Assembly (NCBI RefSeq): GCF_004522095.1
Contig: NZ_SPUI01000002.1
Span: forward strand, 868,001-932,000
Origin: Nocardioides sp. 503
GTDB taxonomy: Bacteria > Actinomycetota > Actinomycetes > Propionibacteriales > Nocardioidaceae
DNA length: 64,000 nt
Direction: 5' to 3'
Below, piece after piece: positions 1 to 9,340 of the stretch. The translations under genes were made by a program, and so were the position numbers. Every line of letters starts with the position of its first letter. Within the stretch, counting starts at the first letter, position 1. The notes under the pieces are model-generated. The model ran no database searches, had not been told where the DNA came from, and was given only the letters and a program-made list of their open reading frames with translations.

Positions 1-93
1 ACCCTCGTCTACCTCGCCGGCCTGCGCCGGCCGCGCCACGGGGCGCGCATGGCGCCGCGCACGCACCTGCCCGCCAAGGTGACCCGTACGTGA
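1..93 (+). CDS. C-terminal end of an unidentified protein (cut by window edge)
   Basis: The first 30 codons read open in frame 1 to a TGA at 91-93. The peptide is basic and ends in LPAKVTRT. It continues from outside the window, so neither family nor start can be told. The stop lies 18 bases before the promoter of the next gene, which fits a separate upstream gene on the same strand. Confidence 0.4.
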   Translation, partial: TLVYLAGLRRPRHGARMAPRTHLPAKVTRT

Positions 94-110
94 GGTCCGT
101 CGCGACCCAC

Positions 111-116
111 TAGATT
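111..116 (+). promoter_or_regulatory. -10 element of a leaderless promoter for the PLD gene
   Basis: TAGATT matches TANNNT and lies 6 bases before the GTG at 123, so transcription would start at or next to the start codon. No Shine-Dalgarno sequence is visible. The same spacing recurs at many genes in the window. Confidence 0.55.
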
Positions 117-122
117 GAGCCC

Positions 123-1382
123 GTGTTCCAGAGCAGCAGCGCCGCAGCCCGCGCGCTGACGCTCGTCCGCAAGACCCTGCTGCGCCTGCTCGCCGGCCAG
201 CTCGCCGTCGCGGTGATCATGTCGCTGGTCGACTCCTACCGCCGCCGCGGCAAGAAGCCCAAGCCGTTCCCGGTCACCCCGCCGAGCACGGTCGAGGTCG
301 GCGACGGCACGGTGACGACGTACACCTACGGCAAGGACCTCTACGCCGACATGCTCGCGGCCATCGAGGGCGCGCAGCGGCAGATCCTCTTCGAGACCTA
401 CATCTGGAAGGGCGACGAGACGGGGGAGCGGTTCAAGGCCGCGCTGGCCGCCGCCGCCGACCGCGGCGTCGAGGTCTACTGCATCTACGACGGCTTCGCC
501 AACCTCGTCGTGTCGCCGGTGTTCAAGCACTTCCCCGACAACCTCAAGGTCCTGCGCTACCCCGTCTACGCCGCCGGCTGGCGGTTCTTCGACCTGGCCC
601 GCTACGGCCGCGACCACCGCAAGATCCTCGTCGTCGACGAGACCGTCGGCTTCGTGGGCGGCTACAACATCGGGTCGGCCTACGAGACCGAGTGGCGCGA
701 CACCCACATGCGCATCACCGGCCCCGCGGTGTGGGACCTCAAGCGCGCGTTCGCCGACTTCTGGAACCTCAACCGCCGGCGCCGGCTGCGCGCCAGCGAG
801 CGGCCGCTGCTGCTCGAGACCGCCTCCACGTGGGAGCCGCGGATCCGGGTCCAGCGCAACGTGCCGCGGCTGTGGATGTTCCCCATCCGCTCGATGTACA
901 TCGAGGCCATCAACCGCGCCAGCCGCAACGTGTGGCTCACGACCGCCTACTTCACCCCCGACCAGGACTTCGTCGACGCCATGCGCCACGCCGCGCAGCG
1001 CGGGGTCGACGTCCGGCTGCTGCTGCCGCTGAAGTCCAACCACATCGTGGCCGACTGGATCTCGCGCGGCTACTTCACCCAGCTCCTCGACGCCGGGGTC
1101 CGGGTGTTCCGCTACAAGGACGCGATGGTCCACGCCAAGACCGCCACCGTCGACGGCACCTGGGTCACCGTGGGCACGGCCAACATCGACCGGCTCAGCC
1201 TGACCGGCAACTACGAGATCAACGTCGAGGTCATCGACGAGTCGCTGGCCAAGCAGCTCGAGGCCGTCTTCTCGACCGACGAGACCAACTGCCTGGAGCT
1301 GACCAGCCTCGAGTGGGAGGCCCGTGACCTGCACCGCAAGTTCACGGAGTACTTCCTCGCGCCGCTGCGCCCCCTCCTGTAG
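123..1382 (+). CDS. Cardiolipin synthase-like phospholipase D family protein
   Basis: This 419-residue protein carries two PLD catalytic motifs. The first is HxKxxxxD at His165, Lys167 and Asp172, and the second at His337, Lys339 and Asp344. A hydrophobic stretch near residues 20-36 could anchor it to the membrane. The layout fits bacterial cardiolipin synthases or related phosphatidyltransferases, which transfer a phosphatidyl group between glycerophospholipids through a phospho-histidine intermediate. The N-terminal membrane part is shorter than in E. coli ClsA, so another PLD-type phosphodiesterase or transferase is possible. The GTG start is chosen because a TANNNT box sits 6 bases upstream. 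uvrB follows after 45 bases with its own promoter. Confidence 0.85.
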   Translation: MFQSSSAAARALTLVRKTLLRLLAGQLAVAVIMSLVDSYRRRGKKPKPFPVTPPSTVEVGDGTVTTYTYGKDLYADMLAAIEGAQRQILFETYIWKGDETGERFKAALAAAADRGVEVYCIYDGFANLVVSPVFKHFPDNLKVLRYPVYAAGWRFFDLARYGRDHRKILVVDETVGFVGGYNIGSAYETEWRDTHMRITGPAVWDLKRAFADFWNLNRRRRLRASERPLLLETASTWEPRIRVQRNVPRLWMFPIRSMYIEAINRASRNVWLTTAYFTPDQDFVDAMRHAAQRGVDVRLLLPLKSNHIVADWISRGYFTQLLDAGVRVFRYKDAMVHAKTATVDGTWVTVGTANIDRLSLTGNYEINVEVIDESLAKQLEAVFSTDETNCLELTSLEWEARDLHRKFTEYFLAPLRPLL

Positions 1383-1415
1383 CCCGCTCCCGACCCCCCT
1401 GTCGGTGGCCGCCCG

Positions 1416-1421
1416 TACGCT
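1416..1421 (+). promoter_or_regulatory. -10 element of a leaderless promoter for uvrB
   Basis: TACGCT fits TANNNT and is followed by exactly 6 bases and then the ATG at 1428. No ribosome-binding site is seen. Confidence 0.5.
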
Positions 1422-1427
1422 GGATCC

Positions 1428-3572
1428 ATGCGTCCCGTCACCGATCTCGAGCGTCGTCTGGCCCCCTTCAAGGTGGAGGCCGACTACGACCCGAGCGGCG
1501 ACCAGCCCGCGGCCATCAAGGAGATCACCCAGCGGCTCAACGACGGCCTCCAGGACGTCGTGCTGCTGGGTGCCACCGGCACCGGCAAGACCGCCACGGT
1601 CGCGTGGGTGGCCGAGCAGGTCCAGCGGCCGATGCTGGTGCTGCAGCCCAACAAGACCCTCGCCGCCCAGTTCGCCAACGAGCTGCGCCAGCTCTTCCCC
1701 AAGAACGCCGTCGAGTACTTCGTCTCCTACTACGACTACTACCAGCCCGAGGCCTACGTCCCCCAGACCGACACCTACATCGAGAAGGATTCCTCCATCA
1801 ACGAGGAGGTCGAGCGGCTGCGCCACTCGGCCACCAACTCGCTGCTCACGCGTCGCGACGTGATCGTGGTGTCCACGGTGTCCTGCATCTACGGCCTCGG
1901 CACCCCCCAGGAGTACGTCGACCGGATGCTGCGGCTCCGGGTGGGCCAGGAGCGCGACCGCGACTCGATCCTGCGCCAGCTCGTCGAGATCCAGTACACC
2001 CGCAACGACATGTCGTTCACCCGCGGCACCTTCCGGGTGCGCGGCGACACCCTCGAGATCTTCCCGGTCTACGAGGAGCACGCCGTCCGCATCGAGTTCT
2101 TCGGCGACGAGATCGAGCGGCTGATGACGCTGCACGCCGTGACCGGCGAGGTCCTGACCGAGGACCAGGAGCTCTACGTCTTCCCCGCGACCCACTACGT
2201 CGCCGGCCCCGAGCGCATGGAACGCGCCATCAAGGGCATCGAGCTCGAGCTGGAGGACCAGCTGGCGACGTTCGAGAAGCAGGGCAAGCTCCTGGAGGCC
2301 CAGCGCCTGCGCATGCGCACGACCTACGACGTCGAGATGATGCGCCAGGTCGGGTCCTGCTCCGGCATCGAGAACTACTCGATGCACATGGACGGGCGCA
2401 CCCGCGGCTCCGCGCCCAACTGCCTGCTCGACTACTTCCCCGAGGACTACGTCGTCGTCATCGACGAGTCCCACGTCGCGGTGCCGCAGATCGGCGGCAT
2501 GTACGAGGGCGACATGTCGCGCAAGCGCAACCTCGTCGACCACGGCTTCCGCCTGCCCAGCGCGATGGACAACCGTCCGCTGCGCTGGGAGGAGTTCCTG
2601 GAGCGCATCGGCCAGACGATCTACCTCTCGGCCACCCCCGGCAACTACGAGCTCGACAAGGTCACGGGGCCCGACGGGATGCCCGACACCGTCCAGCAGA
2701 TCATCCGCCCGACCGGGCTGATCGACCCCGAGGTCGTCATCAAGCCGACCAAGGGCCAGATCGACGACCTGATCCACGAGATCCGCACCCGCGCCGAGAA
2801 GCACGAGCGGGTGCTGGTGACCACGCTGACCAAGAAGATGTCCGAGGACCTGACCGACTACCTCCTCGACGCCGGCATCCGCACCCGCTACCTCCACTCC
2901 GAGGTCGACACCCTCAAGCGCATCGAGCTGCTGCGCGACCTGCGCCTGGGCGAGTACGACGTGCTCGTCGGCATCAACCTGCTCCGCGAGGGCCTCGACC
3001 TCCCGGAGGTGTCGCTGGTCTCGATCCTCGACGCCGACAAGGAGGGCTTCCTGCGCTCCGACAAGTCGCTGATCCAGACGATCGGCCGCGCGGCCCGCAA
3101 CGTGTCCGGCCAGGTGCACATGTACGCCGACAAGATCACGCCCTCGATGGAGAAGGCGATCGACGAGACCAACCGCCGCCGCGAGATCCAGGTCGCCTAC
3201 AACACCAAGCACGGCATCGACCCCACCCCGCTGCGCAAGAAGATCGCCGACATCACCGAGATGCTCGCCCGCGAGGACGAGAACACCCAGGAGCTGCTGC
3301 AGACCTGGGCCGGCACCGCCGCGTCCGGTCGGGCAGGGGGAGTCAAGACCAAGCAGCCGGTGCCCGGCCTGTCCAAGGCCGCGGCCGGCCAGCACGCCAA
3401 GGACATCGCGGGCCTGCCCAGCTCGGAGCTGGCCTCGCTCATCCAGGAGCTCACCGACCAGATGAAGAACGCCGCCGCGGAGCTGCAGTTCGAGCTGGCC
3501 GCGCGCCTGCGCGACGAGATCGGCGACCTCAAGAAGGAGCTGCGCCAGATGATGGAGGCCGGGGCCCGCTAG
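1428..3572 (+). CDS. uvrB: UvrABC excinuclease subunit B
   Basis: UvrB is the damage-verification helicase of nucleotide excision repair. UvrA loads it onto DNA and it recruits UvrC for incision. The 714-residue protein has the Walker A motif GATGTGKT near residue 45, the aromatic beta-hairpin [10 protein letters not shown] near residue 100, DESH in motif II, helicase motif [11 protein letters not shown], and a C-terminal UVR coiled coil ([20 protein letters not shown]) that contacts UvrC. Length and order are normal for the family. It is apparently transcribed alone from a leaderless promoter. Its TAG stop overlaps the stop of the convergent AbrB-family gene in a shared CTAG. Confidence 0.98.
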   Translation: MRPVTDLERRLAPFKVEADYDPSGDQPAAIKEITQRLNDGLQDVVLLGATGTGKTATVAWVAEQVQRPMLVLQPNKTLAAQFANELRQLFPKNAVEYFVSYYDYYQPEAYVPQTDTYIEKDSSINEEVERLRHSATNSLLTRRDVIVVSTVSCIYGLGTPQEYVDRMLRLRVGQERDRDSILRQLVEIQYTRNDMSFTRGTFRVRGDTLEIFPVYEEHAVRIEFFGDEIERLMTLHAVTGEVLTEDQELYVFPATHYVAGPERMERAIKGIELELEDQLATFEKQGKLLEAQRLRMRTTYDVEMMRQVGSCSGIENYSMHMDGRTRGSAPNCLLDYFPEDYVVVIDESHVAVPQIGGMYEGDMSRKRNLVDHGFRLPSAMDNRPLRWEEFLERIGQTIYLSATPGNYELDKVTGPDGMPDTVQQIIRPTGLIDPEVVIKPTKGQIDDLIHEIRTRAEKHERVLVTTLTKKMSEDLTDYLLDAGIRTRYLHSEVDTLKRIELLRDLRLGEYDVLVGINLLREGLDLPEVSLVSILDADKEGFLRSDKSLIQTIGRAARNVSGQVHMYADKITPSMEKAIDETNRRREIQVAYNTKHGIDPTPLRKKIADITEMLAREDENTQELLQTWAGTAASGRAGGVKTKQPVPGLSKAAAGQHAKDIAGLPSSELASLIQELTDQMKNAAAELQFELAARLRDEIGDLKKELRQMMEAGAR

Positions 3573-4642
3573 GCGGCGTCGCCGCTCTCGGTGTCGCGGC
3601 GCCGCAGCCAGCGCGCCAGCACCGGCATCGTGAGCAGGATGACCAGCAGCCGGAACAGCTGGACCGCCATCACGTAGGTCACGTCCGAGCCGCTGTCCGC
3701 GGCGATCGCGAGCACGGCGAACAGCCCGCCCGGGGTCGTCGCGAGGTACGCCGTCAGGCCGTCCGCCGGGGTCAGCCACGCCAGCGCCGCCCCCATCAGC
3801 GCGCTGAGGCCCAGCATCGCCAGGATCAGCAGCGTCACCACGGGCAGCATCCGGGCGATCGAGGCCAGGCTCGTGCGGGTGAAGCGCAGTCCGACCTGCA
3901 CGCCGATCAGCGCGTAGCCGACCCACTGGACCGGGTCGGGCACGGCCACGTCGCCGAGCCACCCGGAGGAGGCGAGGACCGCCGCGATCAGCAGCGGGGC
4001 GAGCAGGGTCGCGGTCGAGAAGCGCACGACGCGGGCCAGGAGCAGCCCGCCGCCCGCCGCCGCCACGACGTACAGGAGGTCGAGGGCGAGCGGCCCGTGC
4101 TCGGTCGAGAGCGTCCCGAGGCCGGTCTCGGGCTGGAAGACCACGCCGATCACCAGCGGCAGCGTCACCAGCACGATGAGGACCCGGAGGTACTGCACCA
4201 CCGTCACCACCCGCTCGTCCGCGTCGAGGTCACGGGCCAGCGCCACGATCCCCGAGGCGCCGCCGGCGATCAGCGCGAAGGCACCGGTCACCAGCGAGAC
4301 GTCGCGGCGCAGGGACAGCAGCCAGCCGGCGCCCAGGCTCAGCACGACGGTGCCGAGGGTCACCAGCAGCACCGGGGCGATCTCGCCGCCCATCCGCTGG
4401 AGCGCCTCGACGCTGACCAGGGTCCCGATCGTGACCCCGATGAGGGCCTGCCCGAGACGGAAGGCGAGGGGCGGGACCTTGATCTCGGTGGGGGAGGTGA
4501 GGGCGTGGGTCATGCCGCCCAGCAGCGAGCCGAACAGCACCGCCGAGGGCACCCGCAGCAGCGAGAACGTCAGCGTCAGCGCGACCGTGGCGACCAGCAC
4601 GAGCAGGGCTCCCGCGAGGGGAGAGCGGGCACGGCCGGTCAC
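3569..4642 (-). CDS. AbrB-family integral membrane protein (putative ammonia monooxygenase family)
   Basis: This 357-residue protein is almost entirely hydrophobic, with about ten predicted membrane segments arranged as two similar halves. It contains LFGSLLGGM in the first half and the glycine-rich segment [14 protein letters not shown] in the middle. These are features of the AbrB/AmoA-like membrane family (Pfam PF05145). The family name comes from old annotations, and no biochemical role is established. The GTG start at 4642 is supported by a TAGGGT box 6 bases upstream. It is divergent from the VOC gene and convergent with uvrB. Confidence 0.8.
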   Translation of the reverse strand: MTGRARSPLAGALLVLVATVALTLTFSLLRVPSAVLFGSLLGGMTHALTSPTEIKVPPLAFRLGQALIGVTIGTLVSVEALQRMGGEIAPVLLVTLGTVVLSLGAGWLLSLRRDVSLVTGAFALIAGGASGIVALARDLDADERVVTVVQYLRVLIVLVTLPLVIGVVFQPETGLGTLSTEHGPLALDLLYVVAAAGGGLLLARVVRFSTATLLAPLLIAAVLASSGWLGDVAVPDPVQWVGYALIGVQVGLRFTRTSLASIARMLPVVTLLILAMLGLSALMGAALAWLTPADGLTAYLATTPGGLFAVLAIAADSGSDVTYVMAVQLFRLLVILLTMPVLARWLRRRDTESGDAA

Positions 4643-4648
4643 CGGACC

Positions 4649-4654
4649 ACCCTA
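4649..4654 (-). promoter_or_regulatory. -10 element of a leaderless promoter for the AbrB-family gene
   Basis: On the minus strand TAGGGT is followed by 6 bases and then the GTG at 4642. The divergent VOC gene has the same hexamer about 40 bases away. Confidence 0.5.
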
Positions 4655-4690
4655 GGCGCGCGCGGGCGGGCGGCTGTCGGTGACCGCGCC

Positions 4691-4696
4691 TAGGGT
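4691..4696 (+). promoter_or_regulatory. -10 element of a leaderless promoter for the VOC gene
   Basis: TAGGGT is followed by CGGCGGC and ATG at 4704. The same 16 bases precede the ATG of the DUF480-methyltransferase gene at 61618. Confidence 0.5.
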
Positions 4697-4703
4697 CGGC
4701 GGC

Positions 4704-5138
4704 ATGGACATCCGAGAGATCCAGGTCACCTTCGACTGCGCCGACCCCCGGGCGCTCTCCCTCTTCTGGAGCGCCGTCCTGGGCTACGAGCTGCCCCCAC
4801 CGCCGCCGGGCTTCGGCTCGTGGGACGACTTCTCCGCCTCGCTCCCGCCCGAGCACCGCAACTCCGCCTCGGCCTGCGTCGACCCCGCAGGCAACGGCCC
4901 GCGGCTGTTCTTCCAGCGGGTCCCGGAGGGCAAGAGCGCCAAGAACCGCGTCCACCTCGACGTGCGGGCCGCCCCGGGGCTCGTGGGGGACGAGCGCATG
5001 GCGGCGCTCGAGTCCGAGTGCGAGCGGCTCGTGGCGCTGGGTGCCACCCGCCTCGAGCGTCACGAGCCGGCGCCGCCGATGAGCCACGGCTTCCTGGTGC
5101 TGCAGGACCCCGAGGGCAACGAGTTCTGCCTCGACTAG
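4704..5138 (+). CDS. VOC-superfamily (glyoxalase/bleomycin-resistance-like) protein
   Basis: The 144-residue protein has the paired beta-alpha-beta-beta-beta units of the vicinal oxygen chelate fold. It opens with IQVTFDCADPRALSLFWSAV and ends with GFLVLQDPEGNEFCLD, the usual closing strand of this family. A His near residue 88 (RVHLDV) and the Glu of GNEF are candidate metal ligands. Such proteins serve as lyases, dioxygenases or drug-binding proteins, and the substrate cannot be told here. An in-frame GTG exists at 4680, but the ATG at 4704 sits 7 bases behind a TANNNT box and begins the conserved domain. The TAG stop overlaps the stop of the convergent TetR gene in a shared CTAG. Confidence 0.85.
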   Translation: MDIREIQVTFDCADPRALSLFWSAVLGYELPPPPPGFGSWDDFSASLPPEHRNSASACVDPAGNGPRLFFQRVPEGKSAKNRVHLDVRAAPGLVGDERMAALESECERLVALGATRLERHEPAPPMSHGFLVLQDPEGNEFCLD

Positions 5139-5704
5139 CTGCGGATTCCGCCGAGGACGATGGCGGTCGTCTGGTCCACCCAGTCCTCGGTGAGTCCGTC
5201 GGGGCCGCGCACGAGCATGGCCACCAGTGCGGCACCGATGACGATCTCGATGACGGCGACGGCCTCGACCCCGGCGCGGACCCCGGCCGCGGTCCGCAGA
5301 TAGTCGTCGAAGCCGCTCCAGCCGTGCGCAGCGAACCGGTCCAGCAGCCGCGCGTGCAGCGTCGGGTCCGAGGAGGCCTCGGCCATGAGCCCCGGCACGG
5401 CGATCCGGGCCATCGGCGTCGTGAGCAGCTCGGAGGTCATCCGGACCAGCTCGCGGACGTCCTCCTCGAGCACCCCGGTGCGCGCGGACTCCCGCGTGTC
5501 ACTGTCGCGGAAGGCGGCCTCGTGCACCAGGTGCGCCAGGGTCGGCCAGCGACGGTAGACGGCCGGGCGGGAGGTGCCGGCTCGGTCCGCGACCGCGGCG
5601 ACGGTCAGGTCGGCGTACCCGACCTCAGCGAGCAGCTCCTCGGCCGCGTCGAGCACGGCGCTGTCGATGCGCGTGTCACGAGGTCGACCGTTTTCATTTG
5701 CCAT
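5135..5704 (-). CDS. TetR-family transcriptional regulator
   Basis: The 189-residue protein has an N-terminal TetR helix-turn-helix at about residues 10-55 (LTVAAVADRAGTSRPAVYRRWP) and a variable all-helical C-terminal ligand-binding and dimerisation half. An upstream in-frame start at 5776 would run into the divergent gene at 5733, so the ATG at 5704 is preferred. The 28-base divergent gap contains GTGACAAGTGTAAC, a near palindrome that is a candidate operator. The position suggests autoregulation and control of the divergent PEP-utilising enzyme. This is inference from layout. The effector is unknown. Confidence 0.88.
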   Translation of the reverse strand: MANENGRPRDTRIDSAVLDAAEELLAEVGYADLTVAAVADRAGTSRPAVYRRWPTLAHLVHEAAFRDSDTRESARTGVLEEDVRELVRMTSELLTTPMARIAVPGLMAEASSDPTLHARLLDRFAAHGWSGFDDYLRTAAGVRAGVEAVAVIEIVIGAALVAMLVRGPDGLTEDWVDQTTAIVLGGIRS

Positions 5705-5708
5705 CTCC

Positions 5709-5722
5709 GTGACAAGTGTAAC
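5709..5722. promoter_or_regulatory. Candidate TetR operator between divergent genes
   Basis: GTGACAAGTGTAAC is an imperfect inverted repeat (GTGAC / GTAAC half sites around AAGT) in the gap between the TetR gene and the PEP-utilising enzyme gene. It overlaps the likely -10 regions of both. Confidence 0.4.
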
Positions 5723-5732
5723 GTAACTGGGT

Positions 5733-8126
5733 GTGGCCCACCTCACATGCGAGCTCGTCGAACTCTCCGCCGTCACCGATGCGCGTTACGGCGGAAAGGC
5801 GCTCGGCCTCGCCGAGCTGTCGGCCCACGGCTACGCGGTGCCCGCCGCCTTCGTGATCGCCCGTGCCGACCCCGAGGCGCTCCCGGCAGGGCTCGAGGAG
5901 CGCTACGCCGGCCTGGTGGCCGGCACCGTCGGCACCGTGGCGGTGCGGTCCTCGGCCTCCGGTGAGGACGGCGCCGAGAGCTCGTTCGCCGGCCAGTACG
6001 AGACGGTCCTCGGCGTCGAGAGCTACGAGGAGCTGGTGGCCGCGGTCCGGCGATGTGTCTCCTCGACCCACTCGGAGCGGGCCGACGCCTACCAGGCCCA
6101 CTCCGGGATCTCCGGCACCATGCACCTCGTCGTCCAGGAGATGGTGGACGCCCGCGCGGCCGGGGTCGTGTTCACCGCCGACCCGACCAGTGCCCGTCGC
6201 GACCTGGCCGTCGTCGACGCCGTCGCCGGGCTGGGGGAGGCGCTGGTGGACGGCTCGACGACCTCCGACCACTACGAGGTCGACCGGGAGGGCCTCATCA
6301 CCGACCGCCAGGTGCCCGGCCCCCCGGCGCTCACCGACAGCCAGGTCCTCGCGATCGCCGCCGGTGCCCGCGAGGCGGAGGCGCTCTGGGGCTGTCCGCT
6401 CGACCTCGAGTGGGCCATCGACCGCGCCGGCCGGCTCCGCTGGCTCCAGGCCCGCCCGATCACCACCCTGCCCGGTGACCTGAGCGCCATGGACTCGGTC
6501 GTCAACACCGAGGACGACGTCTACACCCGGTGCAACATCGGCGAGATGATGCCGGGTGCGTTCTGCCCGCTCACCGCCGCGGTCAGCGGGCGGGCCATCG
6601 AGTACGCCATGCAGCAGGTCCAGGTCTCGGGTGGCTTCCAGAAGGCGTACGACGAGAGCCGCTGGCTCCAGGTGGGCTACTTCTCGGGGCACCTCTTCCT
6701 GAACATGACCGAGGGCACCGCGCTGAGCTCCGGGATCCTCGGCAACTCCCTGGAGCAGTACTCGCTCTCGATCGCGGGCCGCGTGGTCGACGAGCTCGTC
6801 CCCAAGCCGCCGAAGTCGTTCCCGCGTCGCCTGGTCAACACCGTCCGGCTGACCACCTTCGCCCTGACCGCGGGACGGCACATCCGGCGTCTGGACAAGG
6901 CTCTCGCGGCGACGAGCACCCCGTCCGCCAGCACCCCCGCGGCCCTGCTAGCCGAGCTCGACGCCGCGATCGAGCTCTACAACGAGGCCACGTTGACCCA
7001 CGTGCGCTCGTCGTCCCGCTCGGCGGTCGCCGCCAACGTCCTCGAGGACACGGTGGCCAAGCAGGCGGTCAAGGCCGGCAGGACCGTGGAGGACGGACGG
7101 GCCCAGGCCTCGGCCCTGATGGCCGGAGCCACCGACGTCGAGAGCGCCGTCATGCTCAGCCAGCTCGACGAGGTCGTGGCCGAGCTGGCCGGCAGCACGG
7201 AGGCGGGTGGCCGCTTCCTGGAGAGGGAGCCGGCCGAGGCGGTGGCCCGGCTGCTCGCAGACGGCGGTGCGACGGCCCAGAAGTTCGCCGCCTTTCTGGC
7301 GCGCCACGGTCACCGTGGCTACCGCGAGCTGTGCGTGCGGGACCCGTCCTGGGGCGACGACCCCGAAGGCCTCGGCACGATCATGCAGGGGATGCTGCGC
7401 GCCCGCCTGGCCACCGGCAACGGGAACCGACCCCCGCAGACCGTCGATGACGCCGACCTTCCCCGCGCGCTGCGCACCCTCGCCCGGTTGGCTCGTGCGG
7501 GCGCCCGTGGGCGCGAGGCCACCAAGTCCCGGATGGTGCTCGTCGCCCACCGGCTCAGCCGCGGCTACCGGCTCCTGGGCGAGCAGCTGGCCGAGCTCGG
7601 GCGGCTCCCGGACGCCGACCTGGTCTTCTTCTTCGACCGCTCCGAGCTGCCCCTCCTGCTGGGCACCCAGGACGTCTCCGAGCTGGTCACGGCGGCCGAG
7701 TCCCGTCGCGCCGCGTTGGGCTACCAGGCACGCCTCGAGTTCCCCGACGTGACGGTCGGCAAGCCGGTCCCGTTCAAGCCGCTGCCGCCCGAGGGCGTCG
7801 AGGACGGCGTGATCGTCGGCCGGCCCGCGTGCAGCGGCGTCGTCGAAGGCACCGTCCGGGTCGCGACCACGATCGCCGAGGCACACGACCTGCAGCCGGG
7901 CGAGATCCTGGTGGCGCCCGTGACCGACGTCGGCTGGACGCCGTACTTCACCCTGATCGCCGGGCTGGTGACCGACATCGGGAGCTCGGTGTCGCACGGC
8001 GCGGTGGTCGCGCGGGAGTACGGCCTGCCGTGCGTCGTGAACACCCAGGGCGCCACCCGCGTGCTCCGCACCGGCGACCGCGTGCGCGTCGACGGCGACC
8101 GCGGCACCGTCACCCTTCTCAGCTGA
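5733..8126 (+). CDS. PEP/pyruvate-binding phosphotransferase (PEP synthase / rifampicin phosphotransferase-like)
   Basis: The 797-residue protein has an N-terminal ATP-grasp PEP/pyruvate-binding domain (about 1-250; GGKALGLAEL, VRSSASGEDG). A central helical region follows, and then a C-terminal mobile swivelling-histidine domain with SHGAVVARE, where His755 is the expected phospho-carrier. Enzymes of this build move phosphate from ATP or PEP through the His to pyruvate or to a small-molecule hydroxyl. The absence of the C-terminal PEP/pyruvate TIM barrel and the length near 800 resemble rifampicin phosphotransferase and uncharacterised actinobacterial paralogues more than true PEP synthase. 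It lies divergent to the TetR gene and 43 bases before the CrtC-like gene, suggesting one inducible unit. Confidence 0.8.
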   Translation: MAHLTCELVELSAVTDARYGGKALGLAELSAHGYAVPAAFVIARADPEALPAGLEERYAGLVAGTVGTVAVRSSASGEDGAESSFAGQYETVLGVESYEELVAAVRRCVSSTHSERADAYQAHSGISGTMHLVVQEMVDARAAGVVFTADPTSARRDLAVVDAVAGLGEALVDGSTTSDHYEVDREGLITDRQVPGPPALTDSQVLAIAAGAREAEALWGCPLDLEWAIDRAGRLRWLQARPITTLPGDLSAMDSVVNTEDDVYTRCNIGEMMPGAFCPLTAAVSGRAIEYAMQQVQVSGGFQKAYDESRWLQVGYFSGHLFLNMTEGTALSSGILGNSLEQYSLSIAGRVVDELVPKPPKSFPRRLVNTVRLTTFALTAGRHIRRLDKALAATSTPSASTPAALLAELDAAIELYNEATLTHVRSSSRSAVAANVLEDTVAKQAVKAGRTVEDGRAQASALMAGATDVESAVMLSQLDEVVAELAGSTEAGGRFLEREPAEAVARLLADGGATAQKFAAFLARHGHRGYRELCVRDPSWGDDPEGLGTIMQGMLRARLATGNGNRPPQTVDDADLPRALRTLARLARAGARGREATKSRMVLVAHRLSRGYRLLGEQLAELGRLPDADLVFFFDRSELPLLLGTQDVSELVTAAESRRAALGYQARLEFPDVTVGKPVPFKPLPPEGVEDGVIVGRPACSGVVEGTVRVATTIAEAHDLQPGEILVAPVTDVGWTPYFTLIAGLVTDIGSSVSHGAVVAREYGLPCVVNTQGATRVLRTGDRVRVDGDRGTVTLLS

Positions 8127-8156
8127 TTCCGCCCACCCGACCCGTCACCACCACCT

Positions 8157-8161
8157 GGAGG
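8157..8161 (+). promoter_or_regulatory. Ribosome-binding site deciding the GTG start at 8170
   Basis: GGAGG with an 8-base spacer precedes the GTG and supports this start. Confidence 0.6.
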
Positions 8162-8169
8162 TCCTGCCC

Positions 8170-9300
8170 GTGCCTGAAGTCCCTGGCGTCTTTCCCCTCG
8201 ACGAGTACCCCATCCACCAGATCGCGGCGCCGATCGAGTGGGTCGGTACCGACCGCAACTTCTACGACCGTTCCTACTGGAACGCCCACGACCGTAGCGG
8301 GGAGATCTTCCTGATCACGGGCATGGGCTACTACCCGAACCTCGGCACGAAGGACGCCTTCCTGCTCATCCGCCGCGGGGAGGAGCAGACGGCGCTGCAC
8401 TTCGGCGACAAGCTCGACAGCGACCGCCTCAACCAGCACGTCGGCAACTACCGGATCGAGGTCATCGACCCGTTGAAGACCTCGCGGCTGGTCGTCGAGG
8501 AGACCGAGGGGATCTCGCTCGACATGACCTGGCGCGGCCTGTTCCCGGCGATCCCCGAGCAGCGGCACATCATGCGTGCGGGCGGTCACCGCGCGATCCT
8601 CGACGCGCAACGCTTCGCCCAGGTGGGCTCTTGGGAGGGCACGATCGTCATCGACGGTCAGCAGTACGACGTCACCCCGGACACCTGGCTCGGGACCCGG
8701 GACCGCTCGTGGGGCGCGCGTCCGATCGGCGAGGCCGAGCCTGCCGGCAAGCCGGCCGACCCGCCGTTCGACGGCATGTGGTGGCTCTACGTGCCGATCG
8801 CGTTCGAGAACTTCGCGATGATCGTGATCCTCCAGGAGGAGCCCGACGGCACCCGCATCCTCAACGACTGCCACCGGGTCTGGCCCGACGGTCGCACCGA
8901 GCAGCTCGGCTGGCCCGTGGTCGAGACCAGCTACCGCAGTGGCACCAGGACGCCGCTGAGGGGCACCCTCCGCTTCCGTACGCAGGCGGGCGCCGAGGTC
9001 GAGGTCGAGCTGGAGTCCCTGCTTCCCCTGGCCATCCACGTCGGCGGCGGCTACGGCGGCGACTCCGACTGGTCCCACGGGCAGTGGCGCGGCGAGGGCT
9101 GGTCCGAGCGGCTCACCTACGACATGACCGACCCGCAGGTCGTCGGCCGAGTTCCGTTCGGCCTCACCGACAACGTCGGTCGGGCCACCTGGCGCGAGCC
9201 GGGGCACGAGCCGCAGGTGGGGTGGGGGCTCTACGAGCACGGCGTCATGGGAGTCCACCGGCCGTCGGGGTTCGACGACTGGTTCACGAACGCACCCTGA
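8170..9300 (+). CDS. CrtC/AttH lipocalin-like family protein, function unknown
   Basis: The 376-residue soluble protein has no signal peptide and is rich in beta-strand-like segments with conserved Trp and Gly. The central motif DTWLGTRDRSWGARPIG and the pair HVGGGYGG / WSHGQWRGEGW resemble actinobacterial proteins distantly related to the two-barrel CrtC (hydroxyneurosporene hydratase)/AttH fold. Such proteins often sit near lipid or isoprenoid catabolism genes and are usually left as hypothetical. It follows the PEP-utilising phosphotransferase on the same strand and is probably in the same TetR-controlled unit. Fold assignment is by motif recognition only. No catalytic claim is made. Confidence 0.6.
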   Translation: MPEVPGVFPLDEYPIHQIAAPIEWVGTDRNFYDRSYWNAHDRSGEIFLITGMGYYPNLGTKDAFLLIRRGEEQTALHFGDKLDSDRLNQHVGNYRIEVIDPLKTSRLVVEETEGISLDMTWRGLFPAIPEQRHIMRAGGHRAILDAQRFAQVGSWEGTIVIDGQQYDVTPDTWLGTRDRSWGARPIGEAEPAGKPADPPFDGMWWLYVPIAFENFAMIVILQEEPDGTRILNDCHRVWPDGRTEQLGWPVVETSYRSGTRTPLRGTLRFRTQAGAEVEVELESLLPLAIHVGGGYGGDSDWSHGQWRGEGWSERLTYDMTDPQVVGRVPFGLTDNVGRATWREPGHEPQVGWGLYEHGVMGVHRPSGFDDWFTNAP

Positions 9301-9310
9301 CCCGGACGGA

Positions 9311-9326
9311 GCCCGCGCACGCGGGC
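9311..9326. terminator. Short hairpin after the CrtC-like gene
   Basis: GCCCGCG-CA-CGCGGGC is a perfect inverted repeat 11 bases after the stop, with no T-tract. It ends immediately before the -10 element of the next gene. Confidence 0.4.
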
Positions 9327-9328
9327 TC

Positions 9329-9334
9329 TAGGAT
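9329..9334 (+). promoter_or_regulatory. -10 element of a leaderless promoter for the MFS gene
   Basis: TAGGAT is followed by 6 bases and the GTG at 9341. No Shine-Dalgarno sequence is seen. Confidence 0.55.
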
Positions 9335-9340
9335 CGGTGG

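Noticed and set aside
9..3962. A 1317-codon open frame on the minus strand across the phospholipase D gene and uvrB
   Set aside because: It is antisense to two clear genes, is made of low-complexity Arg/Gly/Asp/Val sequence and has no domain. Such frames arise from third-position GC bias.
5135..5776. The longer TetR start at 5776
   Set aside because: It overlaps the divergent gene starting at 5733, and the 24 extra residues lack domain character. The ATG at 5704 leaves a normal promoter gap.
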